The notes: a model not told the origin generated them from the sequence alone. A stretch of DNA of 64,000 nucleotides from Limosilactobacillus balticus (GCF_014145615.1 NZ_JACIVH010000042.1:124001-188000); one strand, 5' to 3'. Positions 29,147 to 37,899 are shown, counted from the first letter of the stretch. Program-made: numbers and translations.

Positions 29147-29177
29147 TTGCCTTAAAGTCGACTACAAGGTCTACACT
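29147..29177 (+). promoter_or_regulatory. MerR-type promoter/operator 6
   Basis: -35 TTGCCT (29147-29152), 19-nt spacer, -10 TACACT (29172-29177). Dyad CCTTAAAGTC/GACTACAAGG (29150-29169). It drives the OYE-esterase-esterase operon. Confidence 0.8.
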
Positions 29178-29210
29178 ATTACCAAATAAATTGAGGATAG
29201 TGAGTTAATA

Positions 29211-30386
29211 ATGACAAAATATGAAAAGTTATTTGAACCAGTTACTTTTAGCAATGGAGTTAAAGCACAAAATCGCTTTATGCTTGCTCCAATGTGCGAT
29301 GATTCAGCAGAAAATGGACAAGTTACAGAGCAGCAACTTGAATATATGAAAACGCGTGCAGCTAATGTAGGAATTGCAGTTACCGGTTATGCCTATGTTA
29401 ATGATTCCGGTGACCAAGTTCCGGGGCAACTTAGCGTGGCTCATGATAAAGACATCAACGGCTTAGCAAAATTGGCCACGGTAATGAAGGCTGGGGGTGC
29501 GAAAGCTATTTTGCAACTTTCGCATGCTGGTTGTGGTGCTGGCGGTTCCGTAGCAAAAGGTTATCGAGTATATGCACCAAGTAAGCTTTCATTTCCTTGG
29601 CTTGATTACGATGTTGATGAGATGACGACTGCTGATATTGAGCAAGTAATCAGGGACTATGCTCAAGCAACTAAACGCGCAATTGCTGCCGGTTTTGATG
29701 GGATTGAGATTCATAATTGTAATCATGACTTACTGCAACAATTCTTTTCTGCTAGTGCAAACCACCGAAATGATGAATGGGGCGGTTCGCGCGAAAAACG
29801 AATGGCACTACCATTGGCTATCCAACGTGCAGTAAAAAAAGTAATTGCCGAATCAGGAAACGCTAACTTCATTCTGGGTTGGCGTATTAGTCCACAAGAA
29901 AAACATGGTGATGAAATTGGCTATGATGTCGATGATATGTTTGCCCAAACTAAAAAGGTCGCTGAGCTTGGAATTGATTATCTAAACATTTCATTGAACT
30001 TATCGGCAGACTATTCTAATAGTGTGCGACCAAGTTATGACGTAAAAGTAAAGGGAACTGATAAGAGTTTTCCTGAATATTATCGGGCTGCATTACGCGG
30101 ATATTGTCCAATTTATATCGGAAGTAATGTTTTAACAGCTGATGATGCATTGGCGGCTGTAACTGATGCCGAAGGGGTATACGTTGGTCGTGAATTATTA
30201 ATGGATCCTGATTTTGTTCAAAAGATTGCGGAAGACCGACCAGAAGAAATTGTTAATACGACTACTATTGAAAAGCTTAAAGCTGTTGGACTACCTGATG
30301 GATTCGTAGATAACTATGCAGATAAAGATGGGTCAACACGAGTAGTTTCATATCGTAATGGGATTCCATTACCAGGTTTAGATTAA
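29211..30386 (+). CDS. NADH:flavin oxidoreductase / old yellow enzyme family
   Basis: A 391-residue FMN-dependent ene-reductase-like protein; the family reduces activated C=C bonds of enones and quinones. Motifs: FSNGVKAQNRFMLAPM at the start, QLSHAG near residue 100, and EWGGSREKRM. The substrate-binding pair region reads IHNCNHDLL in place of the usual HGAHGYLL, keeping His with Asn three residues later but altering the following Gly-Tyr. ATG is at 29211. Two esterase genes follow at short spacing. Confidence 0.87.
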   Translation: MTKYEKLFEPVTFSNGVKAQNRFMLAPMCDDSAENGQVTEQQLEYMKTRAANVGIAVTGYAYVNDSGDQVPGQLSVAHDKDINGLAKLATVMKAGGAKAILQLSHAGCGAGGSVAKGYRVYAPSKLSFPWLDYDVDEMTTADIEQVIRDYAQATKRAIAAGFDGIEIHNCNHDLLQQFFSASANHRNDEWGGSREKRMALPLAIQRAVKKVIAESGNANFILGWRISPQEKHGDEIGYDVDDMFAQTKKVAELGIDYLNISLNLSADYSNSVRPSYDVKVKGTDKSFPEYYRAALRGYCPIYIGSNVLTADDALAAVTDAEGVYVGRELLMDPDFVQKIAEDRPEEIVNTTTIEKLKAVGLPDGFVDNYADKDGSTRVVSYRNGIPLPGLD

Positions 30387-30426
30387 TCGATATTTTTAAT
30401 AATTGATAGAAGAGGTGAATGTAAAA

Positions 30427-31311
30427 ATGCTCCAATTTCCAACTCAACTGCAAAAAATTCCTAGTCGATATTTACAGAAAAATAATGCTAAACCAGGAAA
30501 ACTTGTTAGTTTTAACTACGATACCTATGAATCATTTAGCTATCAACAGAAGAGCCAAAAATTGACAAAACGTGCTATTGTATACCTCCCTTACAACTAT
30601 TCTTCAGCTAATGAATACAATGTTTTCTATTTAATGCATGGAGGTTGGAGCGACGAAACTACTTATTTAGGTACTCCTGACAATCCTCACCCATTAAAAA
30701 ATATTTTGGATAATGCGATTGCGGAAGGAAAGATTACTCCCATGATTGTGGTATGCCCAACTTATAACAATCTAAGCGTTCAAGATAGTAGTGATTATGG
30801 GTTGGCGTTGCAGTTAACTGATAATTACCACAATGAACTTGCTAATGACCTCCTTCCAGCGATTGAAAATGAATTTAGTACTTATGCTGAAAATGTTACA
30901 GAACAAGGCTTGATTGATTCTCGAGATCATCGTGCATTTTGTGGCTTTTCAATGGGTTCAGTAACTACTTGGCATGTTTTTCAATACTGCTTAAGGTATT
31001 TCCGCTACTTTTTCCCGTCTAGTGGTGCTTTAACCGCAAACGCCGAGCTTCTTGCAAAATTTGTTGAAAAGCAAGGGTATCGTTCCTTTGATTTCTATAT
31101 TTTTGCGGCTTCAGGGACGGCGGATTTTGCTTATTCGGGGTTTACTGCCCAAATTCAAGCAATGGCATCCTATAAAGAGATGTTTAAATTTGCGGGAAAC
31201 GAAAAAGACGGCAACTTATATTATCTTGTTGCCCCTGGTGGAACACATAGTCCGGAAAATGCCCTTGAAGATTTTTACAATTGTTTAATTCAATTATGGA
31301 AGGAGAATTAA
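30427..31311 (+). CDS. Alpha/beta hydrolase, esterase D/feruloyl-esterase-like (cytosolic)
   Basis: A 294-residue esterase with YLMHGG oxyanion region, nucleophile elbow GFSMGS, and a C-terminal GGTHS holding the catalytic His. No signal peptide. It is a paralogue of the exported esterase at 32894. The start ATG 30427 is 8 nt after AGAGGTGA; the upstream TTG at 30403 would incorporate this RBS. It ends 1 nt before the next gene, so translational coupling is likely. Substrate unknown. Confidence 0.85.
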   Translation: MLQFPTQLQKIPSRYLQKNNAKPGKLVSFNYDTYESFSYQQKSQKLTKRAIVYLPYNYSSANEYNVFYLMHGGWSDETTYLGTPDNPHPLKNILDNAIAEGKITPMIVVCPTYNNLSVQDSSDYGLALQLTDNYHNELANDLLPAIENEFSTYAENVTEQGLIDSRDHRAFCGFSMGSVTTWHVFQYCLRYFRYFFPSSGALTANAELLAKFVEKQGYRSFDFYIFAASGTADFAYSGFTAQIQAMASYKEMFKFAGNEKDGNLYYLVAPGGTHSPENALEDFYNCLIQLWKEN

Positions 31312-31312
31312 A

Positions 31313-32191
31313 ATGGCTCAATTTACCCTTAACTCAACAGTCAATGATGTAGAAAATTATTTTGGGAATGCTGGCCGATTACTATTTCCAGTGGATCGTC
31401 CATTTAATCCAAATGAAACGTTAGCGCAAATTAGTAACAGCGCTCACTACATTTGGTATTCAAATATTAAGACAAATAAAACAGTAGAAGTTTTAAATTA
31501 TTTGGCAGCAGAACAAAAGAAGCACCAAATCTTTTACCCGATCTATTCTGAAGATGAAATCGCAGCTCATCCGAGTCGAGCTAATACTGGCCTTTATTTC
31601 TTTCGTGTAAAAGAAGGAGCACCGTTTGCAATTAATAATGCGGGTGGTGGCTTTGCATATGTAGCAGCAATGCAGGATAGTTTCCCTCATGCTTTAGAGA
31701 TTAGTAAGTATGGCTACAATGCATTTGCATTAATCTATCGGCCAACGAATCCGTATGAAGATTTGGCCCAAGCAATTTGCTTTATTGAGGATCATGCCAC
31801 AGAACTAGGAGTGAATCCACGTCATTATTCGTTATGGGGAGGATCTGCTGGAGCGCGAATGGCAGCCGAACTCGGAAATAAAGAAGTGCTTTATCAATTA
31901 ACTGGTCGCTCAGATATTCCACAAGCTGATGCAGTTATTATGCAGTATACCGGCTTTAGTAGGGTATCCTCGGCTGACGCTCCTACTTATGTTAGCGTTG
32001 GTAATAATGATTGGATTGCTAATTGGCGAACTATGAAACAACGTCTCTTTTATTTGGAGCAACTTGGAATTCCAACTGAATTTCATGTCTATTCTGGACT
32101 TAGCCACGGTTTTGGACTAGGTGAAGGAACGGTTGCTGAAGGCTGGATTAATGACGCCATCAATTTCTGGGAAGTTAACATGCATAATTAG
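31313..32191 (+). CDS. Alpha/beta hydrolase (HSL/BD-FAE-like esterase)
   Basis: A 292-residue hydrolase unrelated in detail to its upstream neighbour. It has GGGFAYVA (oxyanion hole), nucleophile elbow GGSAGA near residue 190 and SHGFGLGEG carrying the catalytic His. It resembles bacterial xylan/feruloyl esterases and the hormone-sensitive-lipase branch. ATG 31313 follows AAGGAG. Third gene of the operon under MerR-type promoter 6. Confidence 0.82.
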   Translation: MAQFTLNSTVNDVENYFGNAGRLLFPVDRPFNPNETLAQISNSAHYIWYSNIKTNKTVEVLNYLAAEQKKHQIFYPIYSEDEIAAHPSRANTGLYFFRVKEGAPFAINNAGGGFAYVAAMQDSFPHALEISKYGYNAFALIYRPTNPYEDLAQAICFIEDHATELGVNPRHYSLWGGSAGARMAAELGNKEVLYQLTGRSDIPQADAVIMQYTGFSRVSSADAPTYVSVGNNDWIANWRTMKQRLFYLEQLGIPTEFHVYSGLSHGFGLGEGTVAEGWINDAINFWEVNMHN

Positions 32192-32219
32192 AATATAATG
32201 AAAAAAGTTTAAAAAGGTA

Positions 32220-32250
32220 TTGCCTTGAAGTCAACTTTAAGGTCTATACT
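32220..32250 (+). promoter_or_regulatory. MerR-type promoter/operator 7
   Basis: -35 TTGCCT (32220-32225), 19-nt spacer, -10 TATACT (32245-32250). Dyad CCTTGAAGTC/AACTTTAAGG (32223-32242). It drives the exported flavodoxin-esterase-flavodoxin-flavocytochrome operon. Confidence 0.85.
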
Positions 32251-32286
32251 ACTCACAATCTCAAATATAAATTTAGGAAGTGAGTA

Positions 32287-32877
32287 ATGATGCGAATGCA
32301 GAACCGATGGATTATTTCCATCTTAACAACAGTAGTTACAGTTTTAGCAATGATTATTGGCTTTGGACAAACTCGTCAAGTTCAAGCTGCCTCAAATAAT
32401 CGAACATTGATTATTTACTTCTCAATGTCCGGTACAACTAAAGAAGCAGCTGAACAAATTCAACGTGATACTGGCGCTGATATTGTCCGATTACAACGTG
32501 CGAAAGCTTATCCTAAGGGTTACGACAATTACGCGCGGGTAGCTGATCGTGAACGCCGTCGAAACATTCACCCAGCAATTAAACGTAATATTCCTAACTT
32601 AAATCGATATGACACGGTTTTAATTGGTTTCCCAACATGGTGGCAACAACCGCCAATGGTAATTCACTCCTTATTTGATACTTATGACTTCCGTGGTAAG
32701 ACGATAATTCCATTTACCACCAGCATGAGTACCCCAATGAAAGATTCAATGCCAACAATGCGTCGGTTAGCGAAGGCTGATGGAGCAACAATCAAGTCGG
32801 GCTTCCGCTATGATAATAACAACGCTCAGTTACGGCGCTTCTTACAACGTAATGGTCTCCTACAAAATAGTAACTAG
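32287..32877 (+). CDS. Exported flavodoxin-like protein
   Basis: A 196-residue protein with an N-terminal signal peptide (basic start, hydrophobic 9-26, likely cleavage after VQA at residue 34), then a flavodoxin domain. The FMN phosphate loop is FSMSGTTKEA near residue 46; GFPTWWQQPPM and the C-terminal strands follow the FldA/WrbA-like long-chain pattern. Flavodoxins are normally cytosolic electron carriers, so export is unusual. RBS AGGAAGTGAG; ATG 32290 is an equal alternative. First gene under promoter 7. Confidence 0.85.
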   Translation: MMRMQNRWIISILTTVVTVLAMIIGFGQTRQVQAASNNRTLIIYFSMSGTTKEAAEQIQRDTGADIVRLQRAKAYPKGYDNYARVADRERRRNIHPAIKRNIPNLNRYDTVLIGFPTWWQQPPMVIHSLFDTYDFRGKTIIPFTTSMSTPMKDSMPTMRRLAKADGATIKSGFRYDNNNAQLRRFLQRNGLLQNSN

Positions 32878-32893
32878 AAAGTAGGGAAGACCA

Positions 32894-33775
32894 ATGCTTG
32901 CTAGACTCTTAAAAATAGTACTTACTGTTGGAGGTGTTTTAGGATTAATGATTTTAATTAATTCCAATCATGCTGAAGCGGCTTCTCGAACAGAAATGAT
33001 TCGGTATCAGACTGAATACCAAGGTCGTCAATATAATAAGCAGGCTTTAGTTTATCTCCCAACAGACTATACCAATACCAAAAAATATAATGTTGTTTAT
33101 TTGTTGCATGGATCAACAGAAAGTAGTCAAGATTTCTTTCGCGATGGACGATTTAAACGCTTATTAGATCGGTTAAATCAAAATGGACGCTTAAAAGATA
33201 CGATTGTTGTATTCCCTACCTATTATCCATCGAGAAGTTTTGTTACTTCAAATTATTATCGCGATAATCGTTTAAATCGCGCATTTGCTCAAAATGAATT
33301 AGTTAATGATCTTATTCCAGCTGTCGAAGGTCACTATAGTACTTATGCCAATGGGACAAGTAAAACAGAATTAAGAAATTCACGAAAACACCGTGCATTT
33401 GGCGGTTTTTCAATGGGAAGCATCACTACTTGGTATGTTTTTGAATATCAATTGCCATACTTTAGTACTTATCTTCCAATGGCTGGTGATAGTTGGACAA
33501 TTACTGATGACGGTGGTGCTGCCGCAAGTACACGAACTGCACAACGTCTTGCAAAGACAGTGCAGGACAATCCAAATATGAAATTTAAGATTTTAGCTGG
33601 TGTTGGTGCTGATGATGGAACGTCTGGATCAATGACACCGCAGATCAATGCAATGCGCCGCTTATCAGAATTCGATAAGCAAAACTTAAAGTATTATCAA
33701 GCGCCAAATGGGACCCATACTCCGCAAACAATTGCGCAAATTTTTAATCACTATGCGAACCAAATCTTTAATTAA
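32894..33775 (+). CDS. Exported alpha/beta hydrolase, esterase D-like
   Basis: A 293-residue esterase with a signal peptide (likely cleavage after AEA at residue 29), YLLHGSTE oxyanion region, nucleophile Ser173 in GGFSMGS, and NGTHTPQ with the catalytic His. It is paralogous to the signal-free esterase at 30427. It probably acts outside the cell on esters such as feruloyl or acetyl groups; no substrate can be assigned. It lies 16 nt after the first exported flavodoxin. Confidence 0.86.
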   Translation: MLARLLKIVLTVGGVLGLMILINSNHAEAASRTEMIRYQTEYQGRQYNKQALVYLPTDYTNTKKYNVVYLLHGSTESSQDFFRDGRFKRLLDRLNQNGRLKDTIVVFPTYYPSRSFVTSNYYRDNRLNRAFAQNELVNDLIPAVEGHYSTYANGTSKTELRNSRKHRAFGGFSMGSITTWYVFEYQLPYFSTYLPMAGDSWTITDDGGAAASTRTAQRLAKTVQDNPNMKFKILAGVGADDGTSGSMTPQINAMRRLSEFDKQNLKYYQAPNGTHTPQTIAQIFNHYANQIFN

Positions 33776-33794
33776 AGAAAGAAGGAGTCAAATC

Positions 33795-34418
33795 ATGAAG
33801 AAATTTTGGTCAATTATTACTGTGATCGTAACTGTATTTGCTGCGGTAGCTAGCTTTGCGGTTAATCCAAACAGTAGTGCACAAGCTGCTAGCAACAACA
33901 AGAAAGTATTAGTTGTTTATTTCTCACGAACTCAAGGTGTTTACGGCGGCAGGTTGAAGCGTGGAAATACTGCCCGGGTAGCAGATTTTATTCAACAAAA
34001 AACTAACGCTGATACTTATGAAATTGTTCCGAAGAAGGCTTATCCAAAGAGCTATGATCGAACTACTCAAGTGGCTCAACGTGAACAAAATCAAAATGCT
34101 CGTCCCGCAATTAAGGGCAAGTTACCAGATGTAAGTAAGTACGATACTGTCTTCATTGGTGGCCCAATTTGGTGGGGTGAATATCCAATGGTTGTTCGGA
34201 CCTTCCTTGATAAGGAAAGTGGCTTGAACGGAAAGACGTTAATTCCATTTACTACTAACGAAGGTTCAGGATTAGGAAATACTCGCCAAGTCTTGAAGAA
34301 GCAATTCCCTAAGTCAAAGGTTCGCCAAGGATTTACTGCTACTGGAAATACGGTTAAGAACAATCCTAACCGTGTACGGAGTCAAGTAAATAGTTGGTTA
34401 GACGACTTGGGCTACTAG
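33795..34418 (+). CDS. Exported flavodoxin-like protein
   Basis: A 207-residue protein with signal peptide (hydrophobic 5-23, likely cleavage after AQA at residue 31) and a flavodoxin domain. It has FSRTQGVYGG at the FMN phosphate loop, GGPIWWGEYPMVVRTFLD and NEGSGLGNT. It is a paralogue of the exported flavodoxin two genes upstream. ATG 33795 follows GAAGGAG; the longer frame from 33708 would read through the end of the esterase gene. The flavocytochrome gene starts 19 nt downstream. Confidence 0.87.
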   Translation: MKKFWSIITVIVTVFAAVASFAVNPNSSAQAASNNKKVLVVYFSRTQGVYGGRLKRGNTARVADFIQQKTNADTYEIVPKKAYPKSYDRTTQVAQREQNQNARPAIKGKLPDVSKYDTVFIGGPIWWGEYPMVVRTFLDKESGLNGKTLIPFTTNEGSGLGNTRQVLKKQFPKSKVRQGFTATGNTVKNNPNRVRSQVNSWLDDLGY

Positions 34419-34437
34419 TACTAGGCAGGAGTAAAAG

Positions 34438-35724
34438 ATGAAAAAAAGCCGTCGAATTTACCTAGCTTTAACGTGGTTAGTACTAATAATTTCACCGTTT
34501 CCGTTAATTATTATCTTAAATCGCGGTTTAATTGATACCCCTGGACACTTACTAGCATATGACTTGGGAGTTGTTGCTTACGTCTGGTGGCTAATGATTA
34601 TTTTAATGTCAACGCGTCCTCATTGGCTAATACAACAAATTGGCATGCCCGCATTATACGCCATCCATGGGGCATTAGGTGTAATGGCATTAATTGCTGC
34701 AACAATTCATCGATTTACATCTTTTTCCATGTTTCCGTTAATTAAGCAAACAGGAAATATTGCTTGGTATTTGGAAATCTTTTTATTAGCTTATGCTGTT
34801 CTCTTTTTATCAGGCTGGCTAGTAGATCGCTTGCGTAATTTAAATCGGCTAAAGGTGTGGATTGAACGTCATTTGTTAAATCACCAAGTAACAATGTGGA
34901 TTCATCGATTGAACTTTGTCGTCATTGCTTTGATTTGGGTTCATGTACATGTAATTCCGCGACTTGGCGTGGTTCCTGGATTTCGGTTAACTTTCGATAT
35001 TTATACCGGACTAACAGTTATTTTCTATTGCTGGTGGAAGTTAAAAATTGGTCGTTATCATTCAGCGGCAAAAGTAAAAAATAATGTTTCACTTGGTCCA
35101 TCGATGCAAGAGTTAACGCTGCAATTTGAAAATAATAATGAAAGTTACCAAGCTGGTGGTTTTTACTTCTTATCATTCAGAAATGCAAAAGGAATCTCTA
35201 AAGAACTGCATCCATTTTCTGTTGCATCGGCGCCACGGAATAAGCCGAATGAAGTTAGTTTTATGATTCATCGTCTAGGAGACTTTACGCAAAAAATAGC
35301 CAATGTTCCAGTAGGGACGGAAGTAAAATTAGAAGGACCTTTTGGCTTATTTAACCGTGAAGTAAAAAATAGTCAAGATCCTCTTATCTTATACGGCCTT
35401 GGGTCAGGGGTTGCACCATTAATTAGTTTGGCGCAACAGTATGCAGGATTAAAACAGTTACATCTTATTTGGTCAGGACCACAAGTAAATAATCCTTATT
35501 ATCAAAAAATACTTACTGATTTAAGAAAGAAAGGCGTAAAGGTAGATGCACAAGTTCATCGCTTTACACCAAAGGATTTAATTCAAGTTATTAGTAGTAA
35601 TGAATTAAAAAATGCTAATGTAATTATCGTTGGCTCTGCAGCACGGATTCTTTACGTACGTCGAAAATTACGGAAACTTGGCTTTGAAAAAAATCGGTTA
35701 ATGGATGAACGGATGACAATGTGA
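34438..35724 (+). CDS. Ferric-reductase-like transmembrane flavocytochrome
   Basis: A 428-residue protein. Residues 1-205 hold about six membrane segments with paired His (His77/His91 and His156/His169 or 171) suited to bind two b-type haems. An FAD domain with HPFSVASAP (258-266) and an NAD(P) domain with GLGSGVAP (320-327) follow, as in FRE/NOX-type reductases. It should carry electrons from cytosolic NAD(P)H through FAD and haem to the outer face. Its operon partners, two exported flavodoxins, are plausible acceptors. ATG follows GGCAGGAG. Confidence 0.88.
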   Translation: MKKSRRIYLALTWLVLIISPFPLIIILNRGLIDTPGHLLAYDLGVVAYVWWLMIILMSTRPHWLIQQIGMPALYAIHGALGVMALIAATIHRFTSFSMFPLIKQTGNIAWYLEIFLLAYAVLFLSGWLVDRLRNLNRLKVWIERHLLNHQVTMWIHRLNFVVIALIWVHVHVIPRLGVVPGFRLTFDIYTGLTVIFYCWWKLKIGRYHSAAKVKNNVSLGPSMQELTLQFENNNESYQAGGFYFLSFRNAKGISKELHPFSVASAPRNKPNEVSFMIHRLGDFTQKIANVPVGTEVKLEGPFGLFNREVKNSQDPLILYGLGSGVAPLISLAQQYAGLKQLHLIWSGPQVNNPYYQKILTDLRKKGVKVDAQVHRFTPKDLIQVISSNELKNANVIIVGSAARILYVRRKLRKLGFEKNRLMDERMTM

Positions 35725-35753
35725 TAAAACCTTGTCGTCACAATGATAGTTAT

Positions 35754-35799
35754 AAATAAGCGCCAATCATTCGGAGCTTCGGATGATTGGCGCTTATTT
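35754..35799 (+). terminator. Long hairpin after the flavocytochrome operon
   Basis: AAATAAGCGCCAATCAT pairs almost perfectly with ATGATTGGCGCTTATTT around a GC-containing loop. There is no long T run, so it may be a terminator or an mRNA 3' stabiliser. Confidence 0.65.
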
Positions 35800-35848
35800 G
35801 GTGTGCACATGTAGATAGTAGATACAAGTTAAAGAAAGAAGCGATTAA

Positions 35849-37021
35849 ATGAGAAGAAAGAATGATTCGTTCTTTTCGCGAGATATTGTTTTAGTTATGG
35901 TTGCTACATTTTTATTTCAGTTTAGTGTGATGTCAGTCAACCCATTGATTAATGGTTATGCGAAAAGTTTAGGTGCTGGTAGTGCATTTGCAGGAATTAT
36001 TGTTGGAATAATGAGTATCACCTCAATGTTTCTACGACCGATTGCCGGTAACTTGACTGATCAAGTTTCAAAGTTTCGATTGACGCTTATTGGAGGAATT
36101 TTGTGTACAATTGGTAATATTGGTTACATTATTACGCCAAAAGCGGGATTACTACTCTTATTTCGGCTAATTAATGGAACAGGGTTCGTCTTTTGTACTG
36201 TCTGCATGGCTACATGGTTAGCTTTTCTTGTGCCCCGTAATCATGTTGGAGAAGCCATGGGATATTATGGTCTGTTAAATGCAACCTCAATGGCACTAGC
36301 ACCAGCATTAGCAATTAGTCTTTACCAAATGATTGGCTATAAGACGATGCTTAGTATTTCAACTGTTGCTGTTATTTTAATGGTTATTGCGATTCAGTTT
36401 ATTGGCAACCGCGCTCAACCAGTAACAACTATAAAAAAGACAAATCACTTTAAAATCCTTCAACGTGATGCCTTACCTGTAGCAGTAATCGTCTCGTTGT
36501 TCTCTATCCCCTATTTTGCAACGCAAGCTGATATTGTAGAATATGTTGCACAACGCGGATTACATGTTACCATTAGTCTTTATTTTCTGATTTATGCAAT
36601 TGTTTTGTTTATTATTCGGATTTCGCTAAAAAATTATTTCGATACTGTTAGGTTTGGGATCTGGTTTGGTATTTGTACTATCGCAACAGTAGTCTACATT
36701 ATTTTTTTAACAATTATGAATAACAATTTCGAAATGGCAATTGCAGCAGGGATGATGGCGCTTGGCTATGGGATAATGTTTTCAATTTGTCAGTCAACAT
36801 CACTCTTGCTTGCACCAATTGAAGAGCAAGGCCTTGCCAGCTCGACTTTTTATCTTGGCCTTGATATTGGCATGGCATTAGGCCCTATTCTGGGTGGCTT
36901 AATTAGTAATATTTTCTCAATTTGTTGGTATTATCCAATAATGCTTATTTTAATTCCAATTATCTTATTGGTTTTCATTTTGAATCGTCAAAAATTAAAT
37001 AGTGCAGTTGATCAAAACTAA
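35849..37021 (+). CDS. Major facilitator superfamily transporter
   Basis: A 390-residue 12-segment MFS protein. It starts SRDIVLVMVATFLFQFSVMSVNPLI near residue 9, with an A-motif-like GNLTDQVSKFR after segment 2. It resembles YfkF/staphylopine-exporter-like MFS proteins; the substrate is unknown. The gene lies between a long hairpin and MerR-type promoter 8 without its own copy of that operator, so it may not belong to the regulon. Confidence 0.82.
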   Translation: MRRKNDSFFSRDIVLVMVATFLFQFSVMSVNPLINGYAKSLGAGSAFAGIIVGIMSITSMFLRPIAGNLTDQVSKFRLTLIGGILCTIGNIGYIITPKAGLLLLFRLINGTGFVFCTVCMATWLAFLVPRNHVGEAMGYYGLLNATSMALAPALAISLYQMIGYKTMLSISTVAVILMVIAIQFIGNRAQPVTTIKKTNHFKILQRDALPVAVIVSLFSIPYFATQADIVEYVAQRGLHVTISLYFLIYAIVLFIIRISLKNYFDTVRFGIWFGICTIATVVYIIFLTIMNNNFEMAIAAGMMALGYGIMFSICQSTSLLLAPIEEQGLASSTFYLGLDIGMALGPILGGLISNIFSICWYYPIMLILIPIILLVFILNRQKLNSAVDQN

Positions 37022-37055
37022 AATCATATAAAATATTATTTTTTCTAAAAAACAC

Positions 37056-37086
37056 TTGCCTTACAGCGAACTTTAAGGTTTATAGT
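37056..37086 (+). promoter_or_regulatory. MerR-type promoter/operator 8
   Basis: -35 TTGCCT (37056-37061), 19-nt spacer, -10 TATAGT (37081-37086). Dyad CCTTACAGCG/AACTTTAAGG (37059-37078). It drives the small membrane peptide and the flavodoxin at 37233. Confidence 0.8.
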
Positions 37087-37136
37087 ACCTACATAATATC
37101 AATGAGAATCAATGCAAAATTTAAGGAGGAAGGGAA

Positions 37137-37220
37137 ATGATAGTAAATCAATTAATTGGACTTAGTGTTTTATTTATACTGCTTTTAATCATGATTACAG
37201 GTACGACAAATAGACGTTAG
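37137..37220 (+). CDS. 27-residue single-span membrane peptide
   Basis: A short frame, ATG 37137 to TAG 37220, with an excellent RBS (AAGGAGGAAGGG, 37123-37134). The product begins MIVNQLIGLSVLFILLLIMI and ends TGTTNRR: a membrane span with a basic end. It lies between promoter 8 and the flavodoxin gene, whose RBS follows the stop directly. The combination of promoter, strong RBS and coupling argues that it is translated. No family recognised; it may be a membrane anchor or regulator, or just a leader. Confidence 0.6.
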   Translation: MIVNQLIGLSVLFILLLIMITGTTNRR

Positions 37221-37232
37221 GAAGTGAACATA

Positions 37233-37895
37233 ATGGCGCTTTTTAAACGAAATGTACAAATTACAGCTAAAATTGATGGTCAACCGATTCAGGCACCTCA
37301 ATTAGGAATGCCGGCACTTCAATGGCGAAATGGCTATGGGGTTTCTTCGGATGGAAAAGATACTAATAGTCAAAATAAGCCAACTCGGCGATTAACAAAA
37401 GACACAAAAGAGATTATTATTTATTTTTCGCGATCTGGAAGTACCGAGTTATTAGCTGCCAAATTGGCTAAACTTACCGGAGCTGATATTCTAGAAATTG
37501 TAATTGATGAACCATATTCAGGAAATTATCGACAAACGTTATCAAGAGCAAATTTTGAACGCCAAACTGAATCTTATCCAGAGTTAAAAATGTCGGTACC
37601 AGATTTAAGTCAATATGACCGTGCCTATTTAGGATATCCGATTTGGGCAATGACATTATCACATCCAATGACTTCCTTCCTGCTTGATTATGGAAATTTA
37701 TTGAATCAAAAACAAATTGTTCCTTTTATGTCTGAAGGCGGTTATGGACAGGGAAATAGTGTTCAGCGAATTTCACAGATTCTCCGCCAAAAAGGAGTAC
37801 AAGCTACTGTGTATTCTCGCCCATTAGTAGTGGATGGTAATAAGGTTGACCGTTCTGATTATCAAATTGAACGGTGGTTAAAAAGTTTAAATTAA
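37233..37895 (+). CDS. Flavodoxin family protein with N-terminal extension
   Basis: A 220-residue protein. Residues 1-58 are a polar extension without signal peptide; the flavodoxin domain follows with the FMN loop FSRSGSTELLA, GYPIWAMTLSHPMTSFL and SEGGYGQGN. It probably works in the cytosol, unlike its exported relatives at 32287 and 33795. ATG 37233 follows AGGAAGTGA; GTG 37224 overlaps that RBS. Coupled to the 27-residue membrane peptide under promoter 8. Confidence 0.84.
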   Translation: MALFKRNVQITAKIDGQPIQAPQLGMPALQWRNGYGVSSDGKDTNSQNKPTRRLTKDTKEIIIYFSRSGSTELLAAKLAKLTGADILEIVIDEPYSGNYRQTLSRANFERQTESYPELKMSVPDLSQYDRAYLGYPIWAMTLSHPMTSFLLDYGNLLNQKQIVPFMSEGGYGQGNSVQRISQILRQKGVQATVYSRPLVVDGNKVDRSDYQIERWLKSLN

Positions 37896-37899
37896 TATC

